IMG/VR virus record: IMGVR_UViG_3300037010_002190 | Coordinates: 1 to 52,651 of that record | From: a virus | Reading direction: 5' to 3' (one strand) | Length of the DNA: 52,651 nt | Part shown: piece by piece, positions 30,393-41,700 of the stretch | Layout of the letters: each line of letters opens with the position of its first letter | How positions within the stretch are numbered: position 1 is the stretch's first letter | Translations under genes and position numbers: made by a program | Notes under the pieces: model-generated | The model's input: the letters and a program-made list of their open reading frames with translations, nothing else | Told to the model about the DNA's origin: nothing | Databases searched by the model: none

Positions 30393-30779
30393 ATGGCTCT
30401 ATATAAAGGTTTTACGACAAAAACTTACGGAAAATGTGTCGGAACAAAAGCAACTAATACAGGATTTTCTTTAACCGACATAGACCTCGTAAAACAAGAT
30501 TTGATAAACAATATCTTCACCCTTAGGGGGGAACGAGTGATGCAGCCGACATTTGGGACAACTATTCCAAATCTTCTGTTTGAACCGTTGGATGAAATTA
30601 CAGTATCATTAGTTGAAGAACAATTATTACAAGTGATAAGAAACGATCCTAGGGTACACCTACTCAATCTTTCAATGAATGTAGATCAAGATAACCATAT
30701 TGTAGCTGCAAACATTTTGTTGCAGTACGTAGAATTGAATATGGTTGATGGTTTTGAGCTCAACATTCAATTCGAATGA
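30393..30779 (+). CDS. 25: Baseplate wedge protein gp25
   Basis: 128 residues with the gp25 fold: DIDLVKQDLINNIFTLRGER, then PTFGTTIPNLLFEPLDEIT, the conserved FGT-x-x-x-x-L-FEP core, and EEQLLQVIRNDPRV. It is the inner wedge subunit that connects the baseplate to the sheath. T4 gp25 has 132 residues. The stop codon abuts the convergent homing endonuclease stop at 30780 with no gap. Confidence 0.92.
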   Translation: MALYKGFTTKTYGKCVGTKATNTGFSLTDIDLVKQDLINNIFTLRGERVMQPTFGTTIPNLLFEPLDEITVSLVEEQLLQVIRNDPRVHLLNLSMNVDQDNHIVAANILLQYVELNMVDGFELNIQFE

Positions 30780-32354
30780 TTACTTTTGTGATGGAAGATT
30801 ATAAACCCAGACTGAATTACCACAATCCCATATTCGCTCATATTTGTTGAGTTTCATGTTTTGATATTCCGTAAGCAGTGGGTCAAACGTTTTTAATATT
30901 TTTGACAATTTGTGTTTTTGAAATTGTATTCTAGAATACGTTATATAATTACCTTTTTCTTGGTTAAAGTAAAAATAATTAGGAGCAGAGTTGTGTGACA
31001 AAACAAATCCTAATTGTTTATACATATTCCCAGTATTCCATCGTTTATCTGAGTATGTTACAATTGATGCATTGTTATATTTCCGTACGAAATACTTGAA
31101 CAATTTAGATGGACCTCCAACAACTGTAGTATAAAGTTCAGAACAATATCGGAGTAACTCAAATGAAGTCTTTTTCGTGTATCTTGCTTTTGAAAAAGAC
31201 ATACATGCTACCAATGTTTCGTTATAGAATAATCCTATAGTTAGGAATGCTGATTTGCAACTTCCTTGTATATGTGTGCGTTCAAAAAAATCATTTCCTA
31301 CCTGAGATGTAATTTCTCTCACTACACACTTTCTTGCGAATATCTTAGTATTAAAACCGAGCAGTGAAGATAGTCGTGATTTGATTTTTTCTGCAGACTT
31401 TAAATATTCGTGTTCAAATATGTGAATCAAACGAATTCCTTGTGTTTCACATTGTTGTGTTTTGTGTAAATGGTATAATGGTTCTTTGTAATGTTGACTG
31501 TGCCAGTATAAACCATCACACTCTATTGCTAGATTATAACTTGGAATGTATATGTCCAACTCTTGTGGGGATATAATATTTCTACTTTTTTCACAATACA
31601 CTCCTAACGATTGAACATATTCTCGTATTAAATTTTCAAACGATGAACTATGGTCTTGTGTTGGAATTTCCAGATGATCCAAAATCTTCGAAATATATGC
31701 TTGACTTACACCCAATTTTTCTGCTACCACAAAAGTGCTTTTGTACTGTTCATATAACTCAATCATTTGTTCCTTATTAGAAAGAATGTTTCTTGTTATA
31801 TCATTAATTTTAGATCTGTTATAATTAGTGTCACCATATCTGTCAATCATAGTTAAATCACGTTTAATTTTTACATTTTTATCTTGATATGCATACTCAA
31901 CACCCCGTTTTAATAAATTAGTTTGTCTACGTCTGGTGTCTGAATCTGAAATGCAAGCAGGACAATTAGGACTACAGAATTCGTTGAATGCTCTTTGTGT
32001 GGTAGTATTCCAACCTAGTTTACCCCCACATTTACATGTGGGTGCTTCTGTTGTATTATTTTTAATATAATACAATCGTTCACGTAATGTGCTCGTTTGA
32101 GGCAAGAATTGTGTTTTTGTCTGTATATGCTCCCAAATCTCAGCATCACTTTTACTTCTTGCAGATATGATTTTTCTTGTATCATCAACGACATCACACC
32201 ATTTAACAACATCATCTATAGTTTTGATATTTAGATATTGTCTAAGACGTTTGGATAGTGTACTAACATATATTCCATTATTAGCAGCAACTTCAGTTAT
32301 GGAAGCTGTTGTATTCAATATTGTTTGGATCATTTCTTCAGTATTTGTTATCAA
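30780..32354 (-). CDS. Putative homing endonuclease (Vsr/EDxHD-like), minus strand
   Basis: 524 residues with a different plan from the three Cys/His-repeat enzymes. The N-terminal part has HTH-like segments (SITEVAANNGIYVSTLSKRL) and CKCGGKLGW with a second Cys pair. A middle KLGVSQAYISKILDHLEIP is another HTH. The nuclease core is ELDIYIPSYNLAIECDGLYW then LIHIFEHEY, as in EDxHD homing endonucleases. It lies between gp25 and gp6, opposite to all other baseplate genes, with a late promoter of its own. The start is TTG at 32354; an ATG at 32333 is an alternative. Insertion splits what is normally a continuous gp25-gp6 order. Confidence 0.75.
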   Translation of the reverse strand: MITNTEEMIQTILNTTASITEVAANNGIYVSTLSKRLRQYLNIKTIDDVVKWCDVVDDTRKIISARSKSDAEIWEHIQTKTQFLPQTSTLRERLYYIKNNTTEAPTCKCGGKLGWNTTTQRAFNEFCSPNCPACISDSDTRRRQTNLLKRGVEYAYQDKNVKIKRDLTMIDRYGDTNYNRSKINDITRNILSNKEQMIELYEQYKSTFVVAEKLGVSQAYISKILDHLEIPTQDHSSSFENLIREYVQSLGVYCEKSRNIISPQELDIYIPSYNLAIECDGLYWHSQHYKEPLYHLHKTQQCETQGIRLIHIFEHEYLKSAEKIKSRLSSLLGFNTKIFARKCVVREITSQVGNDFFERTHIQGSCKSAFLTIGLFYNETLVACMSFSKARYTKKTSFELLRYCSELYTTVVGGPSKLFKYFVRKYNNASIVTYSDKRWNTGNMYKQLGFVLSHNSAPNYFYFNQEKGNYITYSRIQFQKHKLSKILKTFDPLLTEYQNMKLNKYERIWDCGNSVWVYNLPSQK

Positions 32355-32380
32355 TTTGATTCACTATTGTGTATTACATG

Positions 32381-32388
32381 TATTTATA
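32381..32388 (-). promoter_or_regulatory. Late promoter (TATAAATA, minus strand)
   Basis: TATTTATA on the plus strand gives an exact late box on the minus strand, 26 bases before the endonuclease start codon. Confidence 0.65.
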
Positions 32389-32433
32389 CTGAGTCGTCAG
32401 AGTTTGTAAGTATCAACTGTTGTTGGGGTTGAT

Positions 32434-32441
32434 GATAAATA
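32434..32441 (+). promoter_or_regulatory. Possible late promoter (GATAAATA) for gp6
   Basis: GATAAATA, one mismatch to the consensus, 25 bases before the gp6-like ATG. With the endonuclease promoter it makes a divergent pair. Confidence 0.5.
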
Positions 32442-32466
32442 AGTAAAAATAAAGTGGAACACATAT

Positions 32467-35400
32467 ATGAGCGGAAGAATAATATCAGTAGCTGAAAGTT
32501 GGCAAGCCGTTTATCAAGCCTATCAAAATGTAAATTTTACTGCGTTTGATTACCAAACAATTAAACAGAGTTTAATTGATTACATCAAGTTATACTTTCC
32601 AGAAAATTTTAACGATTTCATAGAATCATCTGAATTCATTGCTTTAATAGAATTATTTGCTTATCTCGGTGAGTTGATGGCGTATCGCGTTGATATGATG
32701 ACTCATGAGAATTTTTTACCAACTGCTCAGAGAAAACAGTCTGTTCTTAGATTAGCAAAGTTAATCGCTTATAATGCTTCTAGAAATATCCCTGCTCGTG
32801 GAATGGTTAAAATTACATCAGTATCTACCACAGAAACTGTATACGACTCGAATGGAACTAACCTAGCGGGGAGGAAAATAAATTGGAACGATCCTTCCAA
32901 CAGTAATTGGAAAGATCAATTTATTCTTGTAATGGACAGAGCTTTATCACAACCATTTGGAAGCGTGTTCCCTGCCGATCGCGTTCAAGTACAAAATGTG
33001 TTATTTGAATTATATTCTATGGAAAATGTTCCATTTAACCCTAACGTGATCCCATATTCGGTATCAGTTTCGGGACAGAATTATAACATGGAACTTGTTT
33101 CCGCCGCATTGAACGATAATGGTCCATACGAAAAACGACCTGAAATCAATGTTCCAATGAATATTTTATATGGCTCAGATGGTTTAGGAGATAGTTCATC
33201 CGGGACTGGCTTTTTCTTTTATACAAAACAAGGAAAACTGAATTTAATCTCTCAAACATTTGATGGTGTGACTCCTAACCAAACATTTGATATTGGTGTT
33301 ACAAATATCAACCAAACAGACGTTTGGGTTAATAATGTTAGTTCGGATACGCTTCAAATCATTACTGGCTCTGTTTCTTCAGGATCACCATTAATACAAT
33401 CAAATCGTAGTGGTGAATGGGTTCCAGTAGATTTAGCTCAAGCTCAAAACATTATATACAACACGAATATAATAAGAAATAAATATGAGATTGAAACTCT
33501 GAATAATGATGATGTGTTGTTTATATTTGGAGACGGAGAATTTGCAACTATCCCCAATGGGTTATTCCATTTTTGGGTTAGAACATCAGCCAACCTCGAT
33601 TTGGTTATCCCACAAAGTGCAATTAATAACATACCATCCAGTTTGACATATATCGACGTGAATGGAAACGGTCAAACTCTTTCTTTTACATTCTCAGCAA
33701 CAACTACTTTTCAGAATGCTGCTCCGTCTGAAGATATAGAACACATTCGCAGAATGGCTCCATCTGTATATTATACACAAGATCGGATGGTTAATGGAAA
33801 TGACTATAACTCATTCATGCTTCAAGATCAAACAATTTTAAAAATTGTTTCGTTTAACAGAACATTTGCAGGTGAGTCCAATTACACAAAATATCTAGAA
33901 TTTAATGATCCAAGTGGAGAGTATGATAATATTAAGATATTTGGGGATGATTTGTCATTGTTTGTTGATACAAACACAATAAATCTTCCTGATATCAATG
34001 CAGCTCTAAGTTCAACTGTTGTGGTTCAAAATTACGTTCAACCTCTATTGTCAAATATTGATTTATACATGACTAGGGCCATGAACGGGAATGATGGATA
34101 TGTAAATGTAACAACGTTCACACAAAGTGAAATTAATACCATATCAAACGTTGATTATTCTAGTCTAACAGCATATTTATTCTATAACACGTCTGTTAAT
34201 CCAGCAATATGGGATGTAGAAACAATCCAAGATGGAGCAAGTTTAGACCCTGTAACTGGTGACCCAATTGGGTTGGTCCATAATAGTAGTTATGCTTTAC
34301 CATGGGTAATTAGCATTACAAAAGGTTCCACCTCAGATTCGTGGAAAGTTTCATATAAGGGTTCAAAAATTATAGCTGAAAGTCCAAGCACAAAATTCTT
34401 CTCTGCAAATCAAAATCAAGTAGTAAATTTTGATTCCTTGGTTTCTGGGTATGACAGTATAGTAATTTTAAAAGCAAATGAACATAAAAACCGAACGGGG
34501 GTTTTGACATCCAATGTTGCTTTGACTGTAACTGGTCAGGAGTTTGTAACAACTGGTAGTGGGCCTATAACCGATATTGGTTTGCCAAACACGAGTCAAC
34601 TTAATGTCACATATCCCAACACTAATGGAAATTTGTTACCTGATTTTCCAAGTTCTGGTGTTCCTCTTAGTGATCTAATTGGGCCATCTATTAGCATAAC
34701 ACAGACAATGGTGACAGGGGCGGGTGGATCATATTTTTACGAATTCCCATTTCCTATACTTAGATCAGGATCAATCTCTGACATTCTAATAAGTCCGGCA
34801 ACTGCAATCGATACTTCTCACTCAGGTACTGCTGGTGGATTTATAACTCCTGTAACTGGTGTTGTTACAGGAGTATATCTCAAGAGTGCTGCATCAATCC
34901 AGATATCAGAGTATGTGTACTTAACAAGACCCACAACAGACAGTTATTGGTCTGTGATGGATACGACTCCAACAAACTTGGAGTTATTCCTCACAGATAC
35001 GGGAAATCTTTATGAGAGGAAGACCGGACGTAGTGGTTTTAATTTTATGTGGATGCACCGGACTCCAAACAACCGTTTGATTGACCCAGCTGCAATGAAT
35101 ATAATTGATACGTATATCGTAACTCGTGGATATTATCTAAATATGAGAAATTGGTTAAGTGGATTCTTACCAAATGAACCAGATGCCCCAACTCCATTAG
35201 ATTTATTGACATCTTATTCATATTTAATTAACAATAAGATGATATCTGACAGCTTGATATTACATACGGGTAAATTTAAAATTCTATTTGGAACTAATGC
35301 CCCTAATGAATTACAAGCTAGATTTAAGGTAATCAAATCTCAGAATTCGACACTAACGGACAATCAGATTAAGCTATCCATCATATCCAAAATTCAAAGT

Positions 35401-35646
35401 TTCTTCGATATTACGCAGTGGGAATTTGGAGATACATTTTATTTTACAGAATTAGCTGCAGTGATTCATGCAACACTTCCTGTTGATATTGAGTCTGTTG
35501 TGATTGTTCCACAATATTCGTCAAACTATTTTGGAGATTTATTCCAAGTATATGCTAATGTTGATGAACTGTTTATTCCCGATGTGACGATTAATGACAT
35601 TGACATTGTTAGCTCATTTGGAAGGTCTACAATTAAACAAAGTTAG
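32467..35646 (+). CDS. 6: Baseplate wedge protein gp6, enlarged
   Basis: The N-terminal domain matches gp6: TIKQSLIDYIKLYFPENFNDF, LFAYLGELMAYRVDMMTHENFLPTA and SVLRLAKLIAY. Later come FIFGDGEFATIPNG and EDIEHIRRMAPSVYYTQDRM with NDYNSF, aligning with T4 EDIERIRELG and DYDTF. With 1,059 residues it is much longer than T4 gp6 (660). The additional sequence is mainly Ser/Thr/Gly-rich beta structure in the C-terminal two thirds. gp6 dimers bring adjacent wedges together in the baseplate inner ring. No intein or break seen. Confidence 0.88.
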   Translation: MSGRIISVAESWQAVYQAYQNVNFTAFDYQTIKQSLIDYIKLYFPENFNDFIESSEFIALIELFAYLGELMAYRVDMMTHENFLPTAQRKQSVLRLAKLIAYNASRNIPARGMVKITSVSTTETVYDSNGTNLAGRKINWNDPSNSNWKDQFILVMDRALSQPFGSVFPADRVQVQNVLFELYSMENVPFNPNVIPYSVSVSGQNYNMELVSAALNDNGPYEKRPEINVPMNILYGSDGLGDSSSGTGFFFYTKQGKLNLISQTFDGVTPNQTFDIGVTNINQTDVWVNNVSSDTLQIITGSVSSGSPLIQSNRSGEWVPVDLAQAQNIIYNTNIIRNKYEIETLNNDDVLFIFGDGEFATIPNGLFHFWVRTSANLDLVIPQSAINNIPSSLTYIDVNGNGQTLSFTFSATTTFQNAAPSEDIEHIRRMAPSVYYTQDRMVNGNDYNSFMLQDQTILKIVSFNRTFAGESNYTKYLEFNDPSGEYDNIKIFGDDLSLFVDTNTINLPDINAALSSTVVVQNYVQPLLSNIDLYMTRAMNGNDGYVNVTTFTQSEINTISNVDYSSLTAYLFYNTSVNPAIWDVETIQDGASLDPVTGDPIGLVHNSSYALPWVISITKGSTSDSWKVSYKGSKIIAESPSTKFFSANQNQVVNFDSLVSGYDSIVILKANEHKNRTGVLTSNVALTVTGQEFVTTGSGPITDIGLPNTSQLNVTYPNTNGNLLPDFPSSGVPLSDLIGPSISITQTMVTGAGGSYFYEFPFPILRSGSISDILISPATAIDTSHSGTAGGFITPVTGVVTGVYLKSAASIQISEYVYLTRPTTDSYWSVMDTTPTNLELFLTDTGNLYERKTGRSGFNFMWMHRTPNNRLIDPAAMNIIDTYIVTRGYYLNMRNWLSGFLPNEPDAPTPLDLLTSYSYLINNKMISDSLILHTGKFKILFGTNAPNELQARFKVIKSQNSTLTDNQIKLSIISKIQSFFDITQWEFGDTFYFTELAAVIHATLPVDIESVVIVPQYSSNYFGDLFQVYANVDELFIPDVTINDIDIVSSFGRSTIKQS

Positions 35647-35677
35647 TAACCCCCGGATTTTTGTTTTATTGAACAAT

Positions 35678-35685
35678 TATAAATA
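35678..35685 (+). promoter_or_regulatory. Late promoter (TATAAATA)
   Basis: Exact consensus, 32 bases before the ATG of the 3,872-residue structural gene. Confidence 0.75.
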
Positions 35686-35717
35686 GAAGTTGATAATATA
35701 ACAATTGGTGTTAATTG

Positions 35718-38700
35718 ATGACAAACTTTTCCGATTACAAAAAAGTCAGAACAAACCTCTTTGAACAATTACCAGAAACGCTTCAGACAGATGTAAACGA
35801 AGCGTTTTTAGAAAACACGGTTAATCGTTATTTAACTAAATCTGAACTTTCCACTATATTTGGTACTATCGGAGAACAATCCCCATCCGTAGCTACATCC
35901 ACAAACATTGTAGAGTCTGAGGTTCAAAGACAAGCATATCAACTCCAGCCACTACTGTTCTCAAATATTGCGACTGTTAATCACATTTCATCTTACTCTG
36001 ACATTTTACGAGAAGCAGAAAATTTGGGTGTGGATCCACTCAGGCTACCACAATGGGGTAATACTACATCTTTTAACTTTGCTCCTCCGATAGATTTTGA
36101 TAAACTAGTTAACTGGTATCAATATTTTTGGTATGACGTTGGGAATCCAAATTCTTCTCCACAATACATCACGATAAAAAACAATTGTGCTGTTTCTACT
36201 GCACAATTGAAAACAAAGCAAACACAATATGATAATTTAATTCAATCTGGAGGAACACCGGCTGAGTTAGCCGCAATCCAAGTAGAACTTAATATTCTTG
36301 AGATTGCAAACAATTGTGCATGTTATGGAAACAACAACACAGGATGGGGAACAACACAATGGGATGATAATCCACTAAATTGGTGGAAAGAAATTAACCC
36401 AAGTATAATAACACCAAGCTCTCCATCTAGCGGTGACTTGTGGTTTAATACCAGTACATCTCAGTTGATGTACTATGATGGAACAGCATGGGAAATATTC
36501 ATTCCGGCTGAAACATCTTTTGGTAGTTTTGCATGGGATATGATTTCAAGCAGTATAGCTGGGATATCATGTAAAATGCAAAATGATCCATGGTCTCAAC
36601 AAAATAAATGGGTCCACCAAGAAGATGTACCAAACGTCGCTATTGCTAAGCGGGCTCAAATGCCAATAATTGAATATAATCCATTCCTTGAACTCAATGA
36701 GTGGACATACACGAAACGTATTTGGTCATACAGAGATTCATATTTGGATAACTGGACCACAGTAACAACATCCCCATCTTTATATGAGATGGGAATACCA
36801 ATAAATGTTACCAATATACAGAATCCAAAGTTAATCACAGTATCTGGAGACCATACAGAAATATTAACTAGAACGAATAAAATCAGGATTAGTGTTGGAT
36901 CGATAAATTCATTTTTCACTGTTGTATCTTCATCGTTTTCAGCAGCTAGTAATACTACAACGATGGTAGTGGTAGAATCTATTTCAACATTACTCCCATT
37001 CTCAAGTAATACTGTGGTAAAATTTGAATTAACAACAACTCAGAGTGGGAAGCCATGGGGTGGGTTTTTAAAACATTGGGCGTTGCTGACATCTGAAACT
37101 CCTGTTCCAATCAATACTCAGGTTGAGAATCCTGTAGTACTCTTGGAATCGTTCACTCAAAACTCTGTCGATCAACAAGTTTTTATGTTAACAAGTAATA
37201 CCTTTCTTACATCTCAAGACACAATCAGAGTATATGTTAATGGTCAGAGACAATATGGGACTTTCTTGGAGGGTTGGTCAACTACAGGAACCAACTTTAT
37301 TAGTACAGATGATGCTACATATAGTAGCATCAGTGGAACGAACTATGTCGGTCAGTCCGGAAAAATATATAATGGAGTATTAGGAAATGCTATTAGTTTC
37401 TTAAGAGTCCCAAAATTTGGATCAACGATTAGAATAGAACTTCATCCAGCTGCTTTGTCTGATCAATATCTCGGAGCTGTAGAAGTCAGAACAAGCACTG
37501 ATGCTGATTTTAACACAACACTGTTTCAAACAGATTATATAACTTTAGCAAATTTTAGAAAAGTTGATCAAGTTAAAACACAGACAAACCAGTACCCTAT
37601 ATTCGATTTGTTTGACGCAGCTGGGAACACCGCATATCAAGCGAACAGCATATTTGTATTTGAAGAAAATCAAAACTTTGCAATAAACACTAATATTGGG
37701 AAACGAATCGTTGTTAAATCAACAAACGCATCTCCCAAAGATTATAGTTTTCAGCAACTGTTAGTTGACCCATTGACGGGAAGTTTACTGTGTTATAAGG
37801 ATATGTGGGGGGTCAGTTCAACAAATCCTGAAGGTCTCCAGTCAATTTGGAGAACTGGAGTAACAGACAATGAATATATCCCAAAATATGTTAATGAATA
37901 TAGATTAACAGATGGAGAACAGTACACAGACTCCACAGGAGCAGTACAAACCGTTGATTTGCAAATAGGAAGTTCAGGAGGTTGTTGGGAGATTCCACAA
38001 CAACTGGTTTATAATGTTCATCACGAAAACAGATCCACGTTGTTATTTTCTGAATTGTATTCTCACTTAAAATCGATAATTGATGCTCAACCACAGCCTC
38101 AAGGATTTGAGAACATGACATCTAGTTATTATAGACTCATTGAAAATCCAAACTATGGGTTAGGTGGAACTATAAAGGAGTTTAACGACAGTTATGATAC
38201 GTTCTTGTCTGCATTGTTCCAAACAACCAGCACACCGAGATCTATTATCGATTTTGCTCAGACCCAAAATGACTATAATATTTTATCGTTACAGGATTAT
38301 TGTATTAAGAATTTTGTATCTCTTATTACTGGAACAACCAACACATTTGTTGTTGCATCAGATGTTTATGATTTGTTTGCAACTAAAGCGATTGAGAACT
38401 TTGAACAAAATAGTTTGAATATTTCTGTGTTTGGTGACACGACGGCTTATGATTCTGTATCAGGGAAGGGTGTTAAGAACTGGATAGCAACACTACCATT
38501 TCTCAAATTAGCATATCCAGTAACACCACTCGTTATGATAGATGAACAACTTGGAATCAAACAAGTGATGCATCATGACGGACACATATCTAGTATTAAT
38601 CTTCCAACTTCAACTGTTCAGTCATTGAACAATCAAGTAATTACCATTACAAATGGAGCTAAAGGATCACACAACTCAAGACCTATATGGACTGGAGTAT

Positions 38701-41700
38701 ATAATGGAATGTTCTGGTTAAATGTAGTGACAAACACTCTTTACAGGTTTACTGTAGCTGAAGTAGGTCCAACAATTCCTCCAACAACATACGAAATTGG
38801 ATCTTTGTGGTTGAACGATTTAACAGGATTATTATATAAGAGGTCATCAGCAAATCCACAGGGATGGGAATTAGTTTCAGGTGTTGTTGGAGATGTTGAA
38901 ATGGCTTGGGTTCAAGCAGATATTGAAACAATTATTGTTAATGTTATATATCAAACAGAAATGAAGTTGTATGAAGCTGTGCCTGCATTTGAGCAGCTTG
39001 TGTTTGACTTTAACTCATTAGTGACTACTCAACCTAACAACTCAGTTCAAGGAACAGAACAAAATACATTCGTTAGCTATTTACAAAATCAATATTATGA
39101 TTACGTCCAACAAACTCATTCCGATCCATTAACAACCACGTTCAAACTGAGTGACCCATTTACTTGGAACTATAGCAGTGTAACTAATATTCCTCCTGTA
39201 AAAAGCAATGGTTCTGCAACAGAGTGGAGTGGTAGTTGGGAATCAATATATGAACTCAACTTTGGGACTGCATACCCTCACATTCTTCCGTGGAGACTGC
39301 AAGGGTATTTTGATAAACCAACATGGTGGGATCTTGAGTATGCAGATCACACCGGAGTTCGTCGTTGGTCAACTCAGATGTGGACTAATATCAAAAATGG
39401 TGTAATTCCAGTTGGATATAATACCCCTACAGGGGTAGCTGGAACTGGTTTTGTTAGTCAAGTAGATGGTTATTATTTTATGTGTGTGGATACATTGACA
39501 GATCAGTTATTACCACCATATGTTTCCGGTAGCACACAGACGTTTTTAAATGATTATAGCATATACATTGCTCCTGTGGGGTCAACGTTGAATGATTCGT
39601 TTAGTTTTGGAAATCAGGGTCCAACAGAAAGGTCCTGGAGAATTTCAACATATTTCAATTATGGTTTATTGCACATTGCTTTTAGAATGCAGCCTGTTAA
39701 ATTCTTACATTCGACGTTTGGTCCATCGTTCATAGAAGTTGCTGGATTGCAGGTTGATCTAAGTTCACAAAAAGTGTATTCACACAAAGACGCAGTGTTT
39801 CATGGAGATTTAGACCAGAACAACCAAGTTATTAAAATAGCTGGTCTAAACCAGTGGTATGTTAATTTCAATAGATTTAATGATTTAGATATTAATGTAT
39901 CTAATTTTAGAGAAACATGGACAAGCTGGGATGCATTATTATCATACCAAACCGAATCTTTTGTTAATACCAAATCTTTACAAATATATAATGACAATTT
40001 TTCTGTTATTCCAGAAGATTATCAAGTTTTAGTTAAAAAAACTCCTGATTTGTCTGATTATTGGATTGATACATTGTTGGTGACTACCCAAACTGTTGGT
40101 AAAGATTGGTCAGTATCTGATAATTTTAAAATCCCACGGTATGATGGAGATGATTGGACATTTAGTGTACACACACCTTCACCAATCCAACATGGATTAA
40201 CTTACTATGGTGTTAAGAAATATCCTTGTGTTTTTGATCCTATATCAGACAAGGGATTTATTCCGAACACGATGTCTCTCCCTTGGGCTATACTAAAAGG
40301 ATCTATCCAACCTGGACAAGAGGTAATATACGAACCGGATGATACATTAACTTGGTTTACAGGATCTCCAGTTCAGGTATCTTCTTTGGGATCTTTACCT
40401 GCTCCGTTAATTGCAAATACTACGTATTATATCATCAAAGAAGATGACCAAACGTTTAAGCTGGCAACTTCTTATACAGATGCAGTTGTGGGTTTAGCGA
40501 TTGATATAATTACAACTACAACAAGCCAAGTTTATGTTGAGGAAGTTGCATCAACATTCATTGCTTTGGATGGAGTTAGGACTTCAAATGTTTGGAACCA
40601 CCTATCAATCGATAAACGTTTTGTCTATCAAGATAACACTCCTGGAGTTTATAGAGGAGTACAAACTTTAATTAACGTAATTGATGGGTATGTTTCCTAT
40701 TTGAAAGATCTGGGTTGGAGTTTTAATCAATCTGAATCAACGGAAATTGACATCGATACAGGGAAAATTGTAAGTTGGCAAAATGAGATTGAACGCTTGA
40801 TCACAAGCATATACACTGGTTTGGGGACTGTTACTGTAATGTACAATACAGGTTCTCACGTATCTAATGTGGTTGAATATCAAGAGGTTAATCCATTCAG
40901 AAATAATGTTTGGTTCAATACACCTCGTGGAATCGTGTCAGACATATACACAGGGTCATATACCGACATCCGTACAGAGACTACAGTGTACGACCAATCC
41001 GGAAATACACTTCCAAGTGATTATTTGTATGTATTCCGCTCAGACTTGAGAACTAGACTTCGTGGATGTTCTTTAAGTGGTAGTGTATATTCTCAGTCCG
41101 GCAGAACTAATATGACTGATGATGAAACGATAAGACCATATAATGATCCACACATTGGTGGTATGCACTTATTTATCGATGGTTATGAACATATTATTAT
41201 GTTTAATGATTACACTTCAGAAGGATATCTTGTTTTTGATCCTTTCTTGGGTCTTAGTGCTTCTAAATTTACCTTAGATTTTGAGAAGAACACATCGATT
41301 ACATATAGACCGAACGTCGGAGGTTATTATCTCAGTGAAGGTCAATTGGTACAGAATATAGAAAATTCTGTTGAAACTATGGGTATGTATTATGATACAT
41401 ATCAAGTCAATGAAACTTCGAATTATATTGATTACGCACGATCATTATTAGGATACCAACCTCCAAAGTATCTTGATCAACTAGGAATGAGTTCAAAATC
41501 TAAGTTCATATTCTGGAGAGGTATGATTCAAGACAAAGGCTCAGTGAATGCTCTTACGTCTTTCATAAATGCAAAAGATTTTGTGAGTGTAAAAGTTGAT
41601 GAAATATGGGCTTATAAAATCGGTGAATTTGGAAACGTTGATAATAAACAATATTATGACATCAACATTCAACCAAAAGATATTGGAAAAAATGAATTAA

